A stretch of DNA of 45,901 bases from Verrucomicrobiota bacterium (GCA_003343565.1 QALA01000087.1:1-45901), one strand, 5' to 3'. Shown: positions 1-8,702, counted from the first letter of the stretch. Numbers and translations: made by a program. Notes: generated from the sequence alone by a model not told the origin.

Positions 1-25
1 CGCAATTCGCTTTAAGCGAATTGCG
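1..25. repeat. Perfect 12-bp inverted repeat at window edge
   Basis: The first 25 bases are a perfect palindrome: arm CGCAATTCGCTT, a single central T, then AAGCGAATTGCG. There is no T-run after it, so it is not a typical intrinsic terminator. Because it sits exactly at the window edge it may be half of a larger repeat or an assembly-boundary effect. Confidence 0.6.
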
Positions 26-476
26 CGGCATATCAAAAAATCTTTCGCGAATCTCGGTCTCCGACTGCAACCGTATTTTTTAAAACTTCTTGCCCCTCGT
101 CCACTATGCGCCGGCTTATCCTAATGCAAAACTTTTGCGCGCACCGTATCTTATAATATTCAAAATATCAAACTGCAGCGCTTTTTATAAAAAACACATA
201 AAAAATATCCGCAAACTTAACGCGCTCCTCCTATGCGCGCGCGACGGCAATATTTTCCATTGCCCCGCCAATTGCAAATCCGCGCGAAAAATGCAATGGA
301 CGGGCAAACATCAAGGGCAAGCGGCAGGCTCAAAACCGCTCTTACCCGGCAGATTTTCCCCGCAGACAAACGGCCTCTCTTTCCCGCAAAGAATCAGCAT
401 AAAAATTTTTCAATCTGTGCGCAAATCCGTGTGCATACAAATTCAACGGCGAAATTCGACAGTTATTGGAGCAATC
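1..476. other. Non-coding stretch at window start
   Basis: No convincing gene lies in this stretch. The open frames on the + strand are low in glycine, rich in Lys/Arg/Pro, show no family motif and run into the antisense of the KAS III-like gene, so they look like chance frames. The stretch opens with a perfect inverted repeat (listed separately) and otherwise is moderately AT-rich spacer downstream of the minus-strand fatty-acyl cassette. No terminator with a clear U-run was seen after the KAS III-like stop. Confidence 0.5.
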
Positions 477-1589
477 CTAACGGTTTCGATCCGGCCCGAA
501 AACGTCGGCGGCGCGCTGAGATTGCGGCTTCGGAGGGCTGTCCGAAAAGTCCGCAAGGGCAAACGCCCCCCTGAAGTCGTCGCCGAGCTTCAACACGCAC
601 GACCCCCACGACAACCCTGCCCCGAACGCCGACAGCACAACCGTATCCCCGCGCTTTAGCCTCCCCGAAAGAAACGCGTCCGCCAGCGCGACCGCCACGC
701 TGGAACCGCCGATATTCCCGGTGTCGTGAAGTTTGTAATAGACCTTTTCGGGCGGCAGATTCATCTTTTTGGCAACGCTCCTGACGACCATTTCGCTCGC
801 CTGGTGAAATATGTACAAATCCGTGTCATTCTCCGAAAGTCCGGCGTTGCGCAGGGCCCTGCCGACGCTCGCGGGAACGTTTCTGATTGCGAAAAGCAGA
901 ATCTTTCCCCCGTCCATGAACAGATTGTCCAAGCTCCTGACCGAACCGTTCTCGTCGCGCTTCGAAACCGCGGTTTCGGAACTTGAGGGAAGTCTCATTC
1001 CGCCGGCGAATTTTATCAAGTCCTTCCAGCCTCGCCCGTCGGAGCCGAAGTCGAATCCGAGAAACCCTCCGTCCGAAACCTCCTCGACAACGCATGCCGC
1101 CCCGCCGTCGCCGAAAATGGGAACGGAAGATTTGTCCATGGGGTTTATCATTCGCGTCGGCGTGTCGCCCGACATCGCAAGGACGCGCCCCGCCATCGAC
1201 GCGCCAATCCACGCATTGGCCGTCCCAAGCGCGTACACGAACTGCGAGCAGCCCAAGTTTATGTCGAAGGCCGCGGCGGCGGTCGGAATGCGAAGGCGCG
1301 TCTGCAACATGCAGGCCGTCGTCGGCACCAAGTAGTCGGGAGTCTGCGTGGCCATAATCGCCATATCAACAGAATCGGGGTTCACCCCTTCGGAAAAAAT
1401 TTTTTCCGCGGCGGCAGCCGCAAAGTCGGACGCGCATTCGCATTCGGAAGCAACTCTTCGCTCCAATATTCCGGTCGCCGGAAGGATACGCCTCATGTAT
1501 TCGCCTCCGAAACGGCCGGACAATTCCGCGTTGGAGAGTTTTCGCTCAGGCAGCGAATACGCCAGATATGTTATGCCGGCTCGTCCCAT
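477..1589 (-). CDS. 3-oxoacyl-ACP synthase III-like (KAS III) protein
   Basis: A thiolase-fold condensing enzyme of 370 residues, slightly longer than typical FabH (about 320). The KAS III triad is intact: Cys114 in DINLGCSQF, His262 in IFHQASE and Asn292 in HDTGNIGGSS. The GDGGAA motif near 160 and GAGLSWGS near the C-terminus are also typical. The last 25 or so residues are a polar tail absent from most homologues. Family members condense an acyl-CoA starter with malonyl-ACP in the cytosol. The ATG directly follows the TAG of the upstream reductase (TAGATG), so translation is probably coupled. Clustering with a private ACP, an acyl ligase and a ketoreductase suggests a specialised short-chain acyl product rather than bulk fatty-acid synthesis (inference). 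It could also be a DarB- or flagellin-island-type KAS III homologue. Confidence 0.88.
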   Translation of the reverse strand: MGRAGITYLAYSLPERKLSNAELSGRFGGEYMRRILPATGILERRVASECECASDFAAAAAEKIFSEGVNPDSVDMAIMATQTPDYLVPTTACMLQTRLRIPTAAAAFDINLGCSQFVYALGTANAWIGASMAGRVLAMSGDTPTRMINPMDKSSVPIFGDGGAACVVEEVSDGGFLGFDFGSDGRGWKDLIKFAGGMRLPSSSETAVSKRDENGSVRSLDNLFMDGGKILLFAIRNVPASVGRALRNAGLSENDTDLYIFHQASEMVVRSVAKKMNLPPEKVYYKLHDTGNIGGSSVAVALADAFLSGRLKRGDTVVLSAFGAGLSWGSCVLKLGDDFRGAFALADFSDSPPKPQSQRAADVFGPDRNR

Positions 1590-2315
1590 CTACACCGTCC
1601 CGCAATCGACGCAAATGCACTGTCCCGTTATCGAAGACGCCTTCGGCGAAAGAAGAAACGCGACCGTCTCCGCCACGGACGCCGCGTCTGTGAGGCGTTT
1701 TAGCGAAGTCCTCGCGCAAATCTTGTTGCGCTGTTCGGGCGAAAGGGCCGCACTCATCTGCGTCTGCATGAATCCCGGCGCGACCGCGTTGGAGCGTATT
1801 CCCCTTCCGCCCCACTCGCGCGCAGTGGTTTGCGAAAAGGCCTCCATCGCCGCTTTGCTTGCCGCGTACATCGCAAGCCCCTTGTACCCCGTATGCGCGC
1901 TTACCGACGACACGTGCACTATCGAGCACTGCGACCCGTTGAAGAGCGCGTTCCTTATGGCGTACTTGGCAAAGAGCATCGGGGAGAAAACGTTTACGGC
2001 AAACATGGACTCGATTCTTGAGGCGGAAATGTTTGAAATCAAATCGTCGTAAGCCTGCGCCGCATTGCTGACGAATCCGCCGAGCGGAACGCGGTTGCCG
2101 ACGAACGCGTCGCAAAACACCGCCCTGCGCGCTTCGTCGGGCGACGACAAATCCGCGCATTTAAAAAAGAATCTTCCGCCGAAATCCGCCTCAAACCTCG
2201 ACACCGCCTCGCTGCGCACGCGGCTTACGCCGTACACCGAGTGTCCCTCGCGCAGCAAAACGCCGCATATCTGCGCGCCCAATCCGCGCGAAACGCCCGT
2301 GAGCAAAACATTCAT
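1590..2315 (-). CDS. SDR-family 3-oxoacyl-ACP reductase (FabG-like)
   Basis: A classical short-chain dehydrogenase/reductase of 241 residues, the usual FabG length. Visible motifs are the cofactor loop TGVSRGLG (6-13), N84 in SNAA, and the catalytic S137, Y150 and K154 (YAASK), followed by the NAVAPGF motif that closes over the cofactor. FabG enzymes reduce 3-ketoacyl-ACP to 3-hydroxyacyl-ACP with NADPH. The start codon overlaps the stop of the acyl ligase (ATGA), and its own stop abuts the KAS III-like start. There is no dehydratase or enoyl reductase in the cassette, so the simplest product would be a 3-hydroxyacyl chain (inference). Another hydroxy/keto substrate is possible because SDRs are promiscuous at sequence level. 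Confidence 0.88.
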   Translation of the reverse strand: MNVLLTGVSRGLGAQICGVLLREGHSVYGVSRVRSEAVSRFEADFGGRFFFKCADLSSPDEARRAVFCDAFVGNRVPLGGFVSNAAQAYDDLISNISASRIESMFAVNVFSPMLFAKYAIRNALFNGSQCSIVHVSSVSAHTGYKGLAMYAASKAAMEAFSQTTAREWGGRGIRSNAVAPGFMQTQMSAALSPEQRNKICARTSLKRLTDAASVAETVAFLLSPKASSITGQCICVDCGTV

Positions 2316-3526
2316 AGCCTCTCCACCTTTCCGCTGCGCGTGAGTTTTATTTCCCCGGTAAAATTTATCATGCGCGGGATTTTGAACGCGCTTAGCCTCT
2401 TTGAAAGTTCGGCGCGCAGCAAACGCTCCGAAAGCGAAACTCCGTCCGCCAATTTAACGTCCGCGCACAGGACGTTCCCCAAAAGCGAATTTCTCCGCCC
2501 GTACACCCTTGAGGCGATTACGCCGGATACGGAATTTAACGCCTCCTCAACCTCCTCCGGAGCGACTTTGTAGCCGCCGACATTAATCGCGCCGTCCTTG
2601 CGCGACACAAATCTGAAAAGTCCGGCCGGCTCGTCGACCCACTCCACCAGATCTCCGGTGGCGCAAAAACCGCCCTCCGCGCAAGGGCAGTCCGACTCGC
2701 CCAGAAGCGACGCCGACACCAAAAGCTCTCCGCCGGCCACCTTCACGCGCCCGGCCAACGCCTCCGGAATCCTGAAGGCCTCCCCGTGCGACGCAAGCAA
2801 GGCGCCGGCCTCCGTCGTCGCGTACACGTTCGTCACGCGGGCGTTCGGAAAGAGCCGCGCAACCGAAGCGCACATTCGTTCCGACGCGCGTTCGCCGCCC
2901 AATGTCGCGCGCCTGACCGACGGGAACACTGAGCCGCAGCCGGCCAGCATTCTGTAAAATGTCGGAGTCGCCGATATGTGTGTGACGCCGCATTCAAAAA
3001 TTTTGTCGCGCACATAGCCCGCAGGCTTGCCGAATACGTCCACCGCCGCTCCCCCGCCGAACAGAATTTGGAAAAACACCTGGATTCCCGCCATGTGGAC
3101 GGGGTTGTAGGCGAACGCCCAAACGCAGTCTCCCGCAGTCGCGCGCGCCTGCCCCGCAAGTGCGGCGGCCGAATGCGAAACGCGCTTCGGCGTTCCCGTC
3201 GTGCCGGAAGTAAACAGCGATATTTTGGATTTGGAAGCCTTGAGCTTCGATAAGAGCGCATCGACCGAACCGAACCGCGCCGGATTTTCCAATGCCGCCA
3301 CGGCCGCTGCCGTCGGCAGATCCCGTGCGCCGGATTCGCCAAAGCCCAAGGCCGCGTCGAAAAGGGCGATGTCGCAATCATTTGCCAGCGCCGTTCCCAA
3401 TACCTGCGCCAGCTCCCTCAACGAGCCGGGAGAGGCGGCGCTAAAAGCGCAATCGGCGCGGTTGACAAACTCCAAAAATTCCGCATGGGACATCGGCTTT
3501 TCGCCTATGATGAAATCTGCCCGCAT
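2312..3526 (-). CDS. AMP-dependent acyl-CoA/acyl-ACP ligase (ANL family)
   Basis: An adenylate-forming enzyme of 404 residues, about 100 shorter than most ANL ligases, with the shortening in the N-terminal part. Motifs in order: the P-loop-like SLFTSGTTGTPK (103-114), GGERASE (209-215), YATTEAG (234-240), ATGD (288-291), the hinge SRKDG (307-311), GGYKVAPEEVE (316-326) and the catalytic Lys399 in SGKVERL. The enzyme should activate a carboxylic acid as acyl-AMP and pass it to CoA or, given the adjacent ACP gene, to the ACP phosphopantetheine arm. A GGGAG sequence lies at the ACP stop, about 11 nt before this ATG; an internal Met12 is an alternative start. Its stop overlaps the reductase start (ATGA). 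The true acid substrate cannot be read from the sequence. Confidence 0.85.
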   Translation of the reverse strand: MRADFIIGEKPMSHAEFLEFVNRADCAFSAASPGSLRELAQVLGTALANDCDIALFDAALGFGESGARDLPTAAAVAALENPARFGSVDALLSKLKASKSKISLFTSGTTGTPKRVSHSAAALAGQARATAGDCVWAFAYNPVHMAGIQVFFQILFGGGAAVDVFGKPAGYVRDKIFECGVTHISATPTFYRMLAGCGSVFPSVRRATLGGERASERMCASVARLFPNARVTNVYATTEAGALLASHGEAFRIPEALAGRVKVAGGELLVSASLLGESDCPCAEGGFCATGDLVEWVDEPAGLFRFVSRKDGAINVGGYKVAPEEVEEALNSVSGVIASRVYGRRNSLLGNVLCADVKLADGVSLSERLLRAELSKRLSAFKIPRMINFTGEIKLTRSGKVERL

Positions 3527-3542
3527 TTGACGCGCGGCTCCC

Positions 3543-3767
3543 CTATTTCAAATTCAACTTCTCGCAGATGTCGAAAACGTTTTCGACAATTCCGGTTTCA
3601 AAAACGTCTATTCCAAATTCGTCCTCTATGCGGACGGTCAATTCGGCCAAGTCGAACGAGTCAAAGCCCAAATCTTCGCGCAATGACGTGTTCGGCGTCA
3701 GCTCAAACGGAGCGTCTATGCCCTTGTTCTGCCTTATTTGCCTTATCATTAGCGCAATTTTCCTCAT
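3543..3767 (-). CDS. Acyl carrier protein
   Basis: A small acidic acyl carrier protein of 74 residues. The phosphopantetheine attachment serine is in the motif EDLGFDSFDLAEL, with the Ser at residue 37 from the chosen start, matching the usual position. The frame is open 9 codons further upstream and there is also a later ATG (3749), but 3767 is preferred. It puts the Ser at the canonical place, and a TTGACA box lies 31 nt upstream, as in three other genes of this window. It is the first gene of the cassette, 16 nt ahead of the acyl ligase. It probably carries intermediates for the neighbouring ligase, reductase and synthase rather than serving as the housekeeping AcpP, because fabD/fabF are absent nearby (inference). 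Confidence 0.88.
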   Translation of the reverse strand: MRKIALMIRQIRQNKGIDAPFELTPNTSLREDLGFDSFDLAELTVRIEDEFGIDVFETGIVENVFDICEKLNLK

Positions 3768-3773
3768 ACGTTC

Positions 3774-3804
3774 GGAATGATTGCCACATCGCAAGGCGTG
3801 TCAA
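3774..3804 (-). promoter_or_regulatory. Candidate promoter of the acyl cassette
   Basis: On the minus strand a perfect TTGACA (3804-3799) is followed after about 17 nt by a poor -10 (ATCATT-like). The box ends 31 nt before the ACP ATG at 3767, so a transcript would begin within a few bases of the start codon. No Shine-Dalgarno is visible. The spacing matches that seen before genes starting at 13251, 14455 and 36193. Confidence 0.4.
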
Positions 3805-3945
3805 ATAATTATTGCCCGGCTCCCGTTTGCAAGCGCGACGCCGAAAAGAGCGGCTTTGCGGGCGGCAAACCTTCCTCCCGTCTCCGACGGCGGCAAAAAG
3901 GCGCACCGCCCAACCGGCGCGCCGAACGCGCCGCAGCAATTGCGG

Positions 3946-4497
3946 CTAATGCGCAAGCACTTTAAATATGCACTTCTTGACCGAGCCCTTCCCTATCGCC
4001 GGCGCATGGGCGTTGTCGGGGAAAAACACCACGTACTCGCCGCTTTCCAAATCGACAAATTCGTCGGGAAGATCGTTGAAGAAAGTGACGTCGTTTTGCG
4101 CCATGTCGTTTCGCATGACGTCGCAGACCTGGGAGCGCGGCTTGACGCCCATGCGCTCCCTGCCGACAATCACCAGCTGCAAATCCGCATACTTGTCGTG
4201 GACTTCAAACTTGGCCTCCTGCGGCTTCTTCAAGTCGACGGAGGAAAAGTTTACGAATATTTTGTCCGCGTCAATCATGTGCTTGCCGTCGGGAAACTGC
4301 GCCAGCCGCTCAAGCCCGTTGGCCCTGATAAACTCGAACACCTTTGCGAAGCGCGGATTCGCGGCCACGTATGCGGCCTCGCTTTCGGCGTCCCCCAGCT
4401 TGCACACGACGGGGGTATGAACGCCGTTCGATTCGTTTTTACATGCAGTCATCGCCACTATAATACCGGTTAAAAAAGACGTCAGAAACAAGCGCAT
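3946..4497 (-). CDS. YhcH/YjgK/YiaL (DUF386) family protein, possible lipoprotein
   Basis: 183 residues. From about residue 40 it matches the YhcH/YjgK/YiaL/EbgC cupin-like family: the KHMIDADKIFVNFS segment, the central EVHDKYADLQLVIVG segment, a late FFPDNAHAP metal-binding segment and a C-terminal VKKCIFKV strand. Family members are found in sialic acid, uronate and galactoside gene sets and are thought to act as sugar anomerases or isomerases. Unusually, the protein begins with a hydrophobic leader ending in MTAC followed by a polar KNESNG segment, which reads like a lipoprotein signal with an imperfect lipobox (Met at -3). If real, the protein would be membrane-anchored and outside the cytosol. 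It lies 14 nt downstream of the KDG kinase gene and is probably co-transcribed with it. Confidence 0.82.
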   Translation of the reverse strand: MRLFLTSFLTGIIVAMTACKNESNGVHTPVVCKLGDAESEAAYVAANPRFAKVFEFIRANGLERLAQFPDGKHMIDADKIFVNFSSVDLKKPQEAKFEVHDKYADLQLVIVGRERMGVKPRSQVCDVMRNDMAQNDVTFFNDLPDEFVDLESGEYVVFFPDNAHAPAIGKGSVKKCIFKVLAH

Positions 4498-4511
4498 AGC
4501 GGGAAATCAAA

Positions 4512-5597
4512 CTACCTCTGGACGCGCCCGGAACCGGAGCCCTTCATGAGCGCGAGAACGTCGGCCTTTTGCGCGTAGTTGTAGTCTCCCCTCATGGAGT
4601 GCGCAAGGCAGGAGCTCGCCACGGCAAATTCGAGCGAGTCTTGAAGATTGTCAAACTCCCCGCTGTCGAGACCGTAAATCAACCCGGCCGCAAAAGAGTC
4701 TCCGCCGCCCACGCGATCGACTATGTTTTTTATTTCGTACGGCTTGTAGGCGCCGTCGCGCAACGGGGCGAAATAGGTCTTGTCCGCCGCGACGTCGTAG
4801 AGCATTGCTCCCCAGTTGTTGTGGAACGCGCTAAAGCTCTCCCGCAACGTGAACGACACCTTCTTTACGGAGGCAAAACGCCTTGCGATTTCCTTCGCCG
4901 TCTCCGCATATGCGGCAAAATCCAGCTTGCCGGAATGTATGTCGCTCGAACCGGATTTTATGCCCAAGACGTCAAAGGCGTCCTCTTCGTTGCCTATGAC
5001 CAAATCCACGTGTTTCAATATTTGCGGGACGACCTCGCGCGCCAAGTCGCGCGCCGAAACTCCCTTTCGCCAAGTCCAAAGCTTGTTTCTGAAATTGAGG
5101 TCGAACGACACCGACACCCCCTTCGACGCCGCAAGCTCCGCAAGCCTCCTTGCCGCCTCTGCCGCATTTTCGGAAATGGCGGGAGTGATTCCGCTAATAT
5201 GGACGCGCCTCACGCCTTCGAGCGCGCCGTCAAAATCGTAGTCGTCGAAAGACGCCTCGGAGACGGCCGAATTTGCGCGGTCGTAAACCACCTTGCTCGG
5301 ACGCTGATTCGCGCCCGCCTCGACAAAATACAAGCCGAACCGCCCGCCCTTTACGAGCCTTACAAATCCCGTATCCACGCCGAAACCGCGCAGCTGCGCA
5401 AGGCAGCATTGGGATATTTGATTGTCCGGCAGCGCGGTGACGTAGCGCGCCTTCGCGCCGAGATTTGCAAGGCTGACTGCGACGTTCGCCTCGGCCCCGC
5501 CAAAACTGGCTTCCAACATGCCGGGCAGACCCTGCGATATCATGAGGCCGTTCGGGGGACAGAGCCTCACCATTATTTCACCGAATGTAAGAGTCAT
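4512..5597 (-). CDS. kdgK: PfkB-family 2-keto-3-deoxygluconate kinase-like
   Basis: 361 residues, full length for the ribokinase/PfkB family. The N-terminal substrate signature FGGAEANVAVSLANLG (32-47) and the C-terminal signature DRVGGGDSFAAGL are intact, with the catalytic Asp at 300 in GGGDS. The opening FGEIMVRLCPP and the extended GEYxRP-free middle are typical of KdgK-like members. KdgK phosphorylates 2-keto-3-deoxy-D-gluconate to KDPG, the last step before Entner-Doudoroff aldol cleavage in uronate catabolism. The YhcH-family gene follows after 14 nt. Three secreted beta-helix proteins, an RpiB-fold isomerase and an esterase are encoded nearby, which suits uronic-acid polysaccharide use (inference). 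No clear Shine-Dalgarno precedes the ATG; a TATACT lies about 16 nt upstream. A fructokinase or other PfkB sugar kinase remains possible. Confidence 0.83.
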   Translation of the reverse strand: MTLTFGEIMVRLCPPNGLMISQGLPGMLEASFGGAEANVAVSLANLGAKARYVTALPDNQISQCCLAQLRGFGVDTGFVRLVKGGRFGLYFVEAGANQRPSKVVYDRANSAVSEASFDDYDFDGALEGVRRVHISGITPAISENAAEAARRLAELAASKGVSVSFDLNFRNKLWTWRKGVSARDLAREVVPQILKHVDLVIGNEEDAFDVLGIKSGSSDIHSGKLDFAAYAETAKEIARRFASVKKVSFTLRESFSAFHNNWGAMLYDVAADKTYFAPLRDGAYKPYEIKNIVDRVGGGDSFAAGLIYGLDSGEFDNLQDSLEFAVASSCLAHSMRGDYNYAQKADVLALMKGSGSGRVQR

Positions 5598-6530
5598 ATC
5601 GTTTCAAGTATACTATTATTAAAAAGGTTAATCGTATGAGATGAGAATACAAGACGCGCGGTTTGTAAAGGTTTTTAAAAAATTTTTGCCGGCCGATGCC
5701 CGCGCGAAACGCCTATGCTTGAAAACTCGCGCAGAATGCAAACTCCATTGCATCGCAAAATTTAATCGCAAAGTTTAATTTTGAAAAAAATGAAGCGGGG
5801 TTGGGAGACTTTTGGCTTCCCGCGCACTTCCGGCCGAAATGCCGCAATGAAATAAAGTCCAACAAAAACGGCAAGCTTGCAACTTAGGAATTTTTTTTGC
5901 GCACGCGCGCAACATACATGCGCGAAATGCATAAATAGAGATACGCGCGCAAACCCGCGCACAGAAATTTTCCCGACGCTTCCCCCTTCGGCAGTCCGGC
6001 GGTTCGGAGAAGTTTTCCATTCCGAAAAAAGGCGCTTTCAACATTAAATATTTCTTCATTTTAAAATGCGGACAAAAAAATATTTCAAAGTACAAACCGG
6101 AAATTCTCCAAACTTTTTCTGCGCCTTTGACAATCTTTCACTGCGCCTTTAAATATCCCGAAATTTTCAAACAGCCCGCGGCGTATCCGATATTCAAATT
6201 CGCATTTCAAATGCGGCATCAAAATCCTCCCCCCCCAATTTCAAGGCGGTTGCGGACAATCCGAAGCTTTGCCGCGACGCCCCCCTTTTTCCGCTCGTCT
6301 TGAAATTTCCATCTCGCAACGCAAAGGACAACGCAATACGCACAAGGCGAAACCGCTATGCGGAAATTGCGAAAAAAATCCCGCAATGTACAAGAGCAAA
6401 GACGCACGGGGTACGAAAAGCGGAACTTTACAAGTCTAAATCTCCCCCCCGCCGCACAGGCATCACAAGTTTCACGAATTGCGCAAACCGCACGGGTCCC
6501 GCAAAGCGCACAGGCGCAACTTTCCCCGTT
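5598..6530. other. Long AT-rich intergenic region with repeat copy
   Basis: No gene is supported in these 933 bases. Open frames here are short, Cys/Arg-rich and motif-free. The stretch holds one copy of the dispersed repeat (5765-5820), a 15-bp palindrome CGCATTTCAAATGCG at 6201-6215, two long C homopolymers (near 6229 and 6445) and a direct repeat of TGCGCCTTT near 6121 and 6143. The part nearest 5598 should contain the promoter of kdgK. Confidence 0.45.
5765..5820 (+). repeat. Dispersed intergenic repeat, copy 1 (diverged)
   Basis: Reads AATCGCAAAGTTTAATTTTG then continues AAAAAAATGAAGCGGGGTTG and GGAGACTTTTGGCTTCC. It aligns along its length with the copy at 16055-16115 (TATCGCGAAGTTTGACTTTG, then TGAAGCAGAGTTTGGAAAAA). 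The core unit is partly doubled just upstream (ATCGCAAAATTTA). Confidence 0.55.
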
Positions 6531-8690
6531 TCACCTGCCGGAATCGCCCGCGTACTTTTTTAAAATTTCGGCGACCAACGGGTCTTGGCCAAAATACTTT
6601 TTCACAAGTTCCGGAGTCCATTTCCCGACCCGCGGCAAGCCGCTTGCGACATACTCCGCATTCGGCCTGAGATTTTTGTTGTAGCGCAGCACGAGATCCC
6701 CGTTCATCGCCATTGACGTATTGTAGACCTTGTTTCCTTCGGCGAAATTTAGGCGCGGGGCGGAAGGGTTTAAAATGGCGGGCAAGTCCGGATAGCTCTC
6801 CGCGTACGCGCCGCCGTCGGTGTCGATATGCGACTTCCTCCACTGCTCCAATCTCTTTACGCTTGAGGCGTATCTGTCGTCCGTCCAAGTCTGGCACCCG
6901 AATGCCGACTCGCACTCTATAAAGACGTTTCCGTTCGCTCTCGTGTTTCCGCCCCCGTGAATGTAAATCGCCCCGAACGCCGGAGCCGAGCCCATCGAAC
7001 CCGTGCGGCAAAAGATGTTTTTTTCAACAAGCATGCCCGACGAAGTCTCGTCCATATAAACCCCCGCGACCATGGAGCTCAAGTCTCCCGGATTTGCGAG
7101 GTTGTCCGTAAAGAAATTGTGGCGCACAACATTGCCTAACTGCGCGTAGCAGCCGTATGTGTAAATCACTCCCATGTCGCTGGAATTTTGGCAGCAGTTC
7201 TCAAACAGATTCCGCTCTATGACGAGATTGTTCCCCGTATGCAAGAGCGTCTGATGCGGGTGGTCCCGAAAGCGGCAGCCGACAACCCTCACCCCGACGC
7301 CCCCTATGTGAAGCGCGGGCGTGACCAAGGGCTTTCGGACGGCATTGTTGTAAAATTCGCAATTTTCGACGACGGTTTGCGAACTCTTCAACAGGCGCTT
7401 GTTTCCCCCGTTCACAATCGCTCCGCCGAGCGCGTTGTCGAATATCTTGGTGTTCGCAAGGCGGTTGTTCTTCGCATAGCGGTCGGTTTTATCCCCCGCT
7501 TTTTTATAGCTCGTCCCCGATATTTCCAGCGGACGCCCGCAGCTGCGGACAATGCAGTCGTCGACTGAAAAATTCACGCAGTCGCGCGCCCGCAGAGGCG
7601 CGCCGCGCGAAACCGCAAACTCCACGTTCCTTATCAGGATATTTTCCGCGCCGAGAAAATCCAGCATCGGCCCTTCCAAAACGGAAAAATATACGCCGTC
7701 CGACGGATTGGGCTTGGCGCGCAAAAGCGTGTAAAAAATCCCGGCGCGCCTGTCTATGTAATATTCCCCCGGCTCGTCGAGCTCCTCGATGAGGTTGAAA
7801 ACCTGATAGCCGCGCACATTCAGATCGGCGCGGTCTATCCACTTCGGATTCTTCGGGGGAAAGTTCGAATACACCCCGTAGACGTGCGGCGACTGCAACT
7901 CGATTGTTTTTGCGGCCGGATCGATTCTCTTTATTTTAATCTGGTCGTACGCCCACCCGACCGAGAGGTTGCCCTTGACAAACGCGTCGGGCGCATTCAG
8001 CCAGCGCGCCGGCCTGTCGAAGTCGAACTTGAACACGGCGCCGCGCGGATTGGAGTCCTTTTCCGGCTGGGGGGCATCGTGCCCGGCCGGATTGCGCAGG
8101 GCGGTTCCCCTGTCCAAAACGTCCCCTATTTTCAGAAGCTTCGAGCCGTTCGGATACTGCGCAAGCCTCATGGGCTTTACGTTGAAAAAAGCCTCCATCT
8201 CAAGCGGCGGATTCGGTCCGCCGAAACCGCGCTGCTTCAATTCGCCAAAGTCGCGCATGCCGAACTCCGAAAGACGCAGGCAGTACAAATCGCCGTCCGC
8301 CTCCGGCGGAAGTTTCTTAAGAACGGACGCGTCGTCCACCTTTTTAAGCTTTGCGGCGGAAACTCTCCTCCCGCCCACAAAGCGCGGCTTCTCCCCGCTC
8401 GGCCCGGACGCTCCGACTATCGAGAGACGCCCTCCCTTCAGGCCGTCTCCGAAAGACACGGGAGCGTCGAAGAAATATTCGCCATAGCCGACGACTATTT
8501 CCACGTCCGCCCCAGAATACTTTTTCGCCTGCGCCGCGGCCGCGGCAAGGGAGGCAAACGGCCTTGCGCGCGTGCCCGCGCCTTCGGAATCGTTCCCGTC
8601 CGCGGACACGAATATCCTCTGCGTCCCGAAACACGCCGACGCCGAAAAAAGCGCAATGCCGCAAAGCCGCGCCAACATGCCCTTATTCAT
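6531..8690 (-). CDS. Secreted right-handed parallel beta-helix protein 1
   Basis: 719 residues from the ATG at 8690; the frame is open upstream, but this ATG has GGAGG 7 nt before it and begins a clear signal peptide (MNKGMLARLCGIALFSASAC). The mature protein starts with the FVSADGNDSEGAGTRARPFA segment typical of secreted beta-helix carbohydrate-active proteins. It has a central GEYYIDRRAGIFYTLL block and then repeated right-handed helix turns rich in N/G/V, including HPHQTLLHTGNNLVIERNLF and the IYTYGC, GVYMDE and AIYIHGGGN turns. The closing segment YPDLPAIL is shared with its two paralogues. The architecture resembles GH141-like and other polysaccharide-active beta-helix families, but catalytic residues cannot be assigned. 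It is the last of three paralogues on this strand, 74 nt after the second. The probable role is extracytoplasmic glycan cleavage (inference). Confidence 0.85.
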   Translation of the reverse strand: MNKGMLARLCGIALFSASACFGTQRIFVSADGNDSEGAGTRARPFASLAAAAAQAKKYSGADVEIVVGYGEYFFDAPVSFGDGLKGGRLSIVGASGPSGEKPRFVGGRRVSAAKLKKVDDASVLKKLPPEADGDLYCLRLSEFGMRDFGELKQRGFGGPNPPLEMEAFFNVKPMRLAQYPNGSKLLKIGDVLDRGTALRNPAGHDAPQPEKDSNPRGAVFKFDFDRPARWLNAPDAFVKGNLSVGWAYDQIKIKRIDPAAKTIELQSPHVYGVYSNFPPKNPKWIDRADLNVRGYQVFNLIEELDEPGEYYIDRRAGIFYTLLRAKPNPSDGVYFSVLEGPMLDFLGAENILIRNVEFAVSRGAPLRARDCVNFSVDDCIVRSCGRPLEISGTSYKKAGDKTDRYAKNNRLANTKIFDNALGGAIVNGGNKRLLKSSQTVVENCEFYNNAVRKPLVTPALHIGGVGVRVVGCRFRDHPHQTLLHTGNNLVIERNLFENCCQNSSDMGVIYTYGCYAQLGNVVRHNFFTDNLANPGDLSSMVAGVYMDETSSGMLVEKNIFCRTGSMGSAPAFGAIYIHGGGNTRANGNVFIECESAFGCQTWTDDRYASSVKRLEQWRKSHIDTDGGAYAESYPDLPAILNPSAPRLNFAEGNKVYNTSMAMNGDLVLRYNKNLRPNAEYVASGLPRVGKWTPELVKKYFGQDPLVAEILKKYAGDSGR

Positions 8691-8697
8691 GCGATTT

Positions 8698-8702
8698 CCT
8701 CC
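8698..8702 (-). promoter_or_regulatory. Shine-Dalgarno GGAGG setting the start of beta-helix protein 1
   Basis: GGAGG with a 7-nt spacer before the ATG at 8690. It decides this start over the longer open frame, which would add 56 residues of Arg-rich sequence ahead of the signal peptide. Confidence 0.8.
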
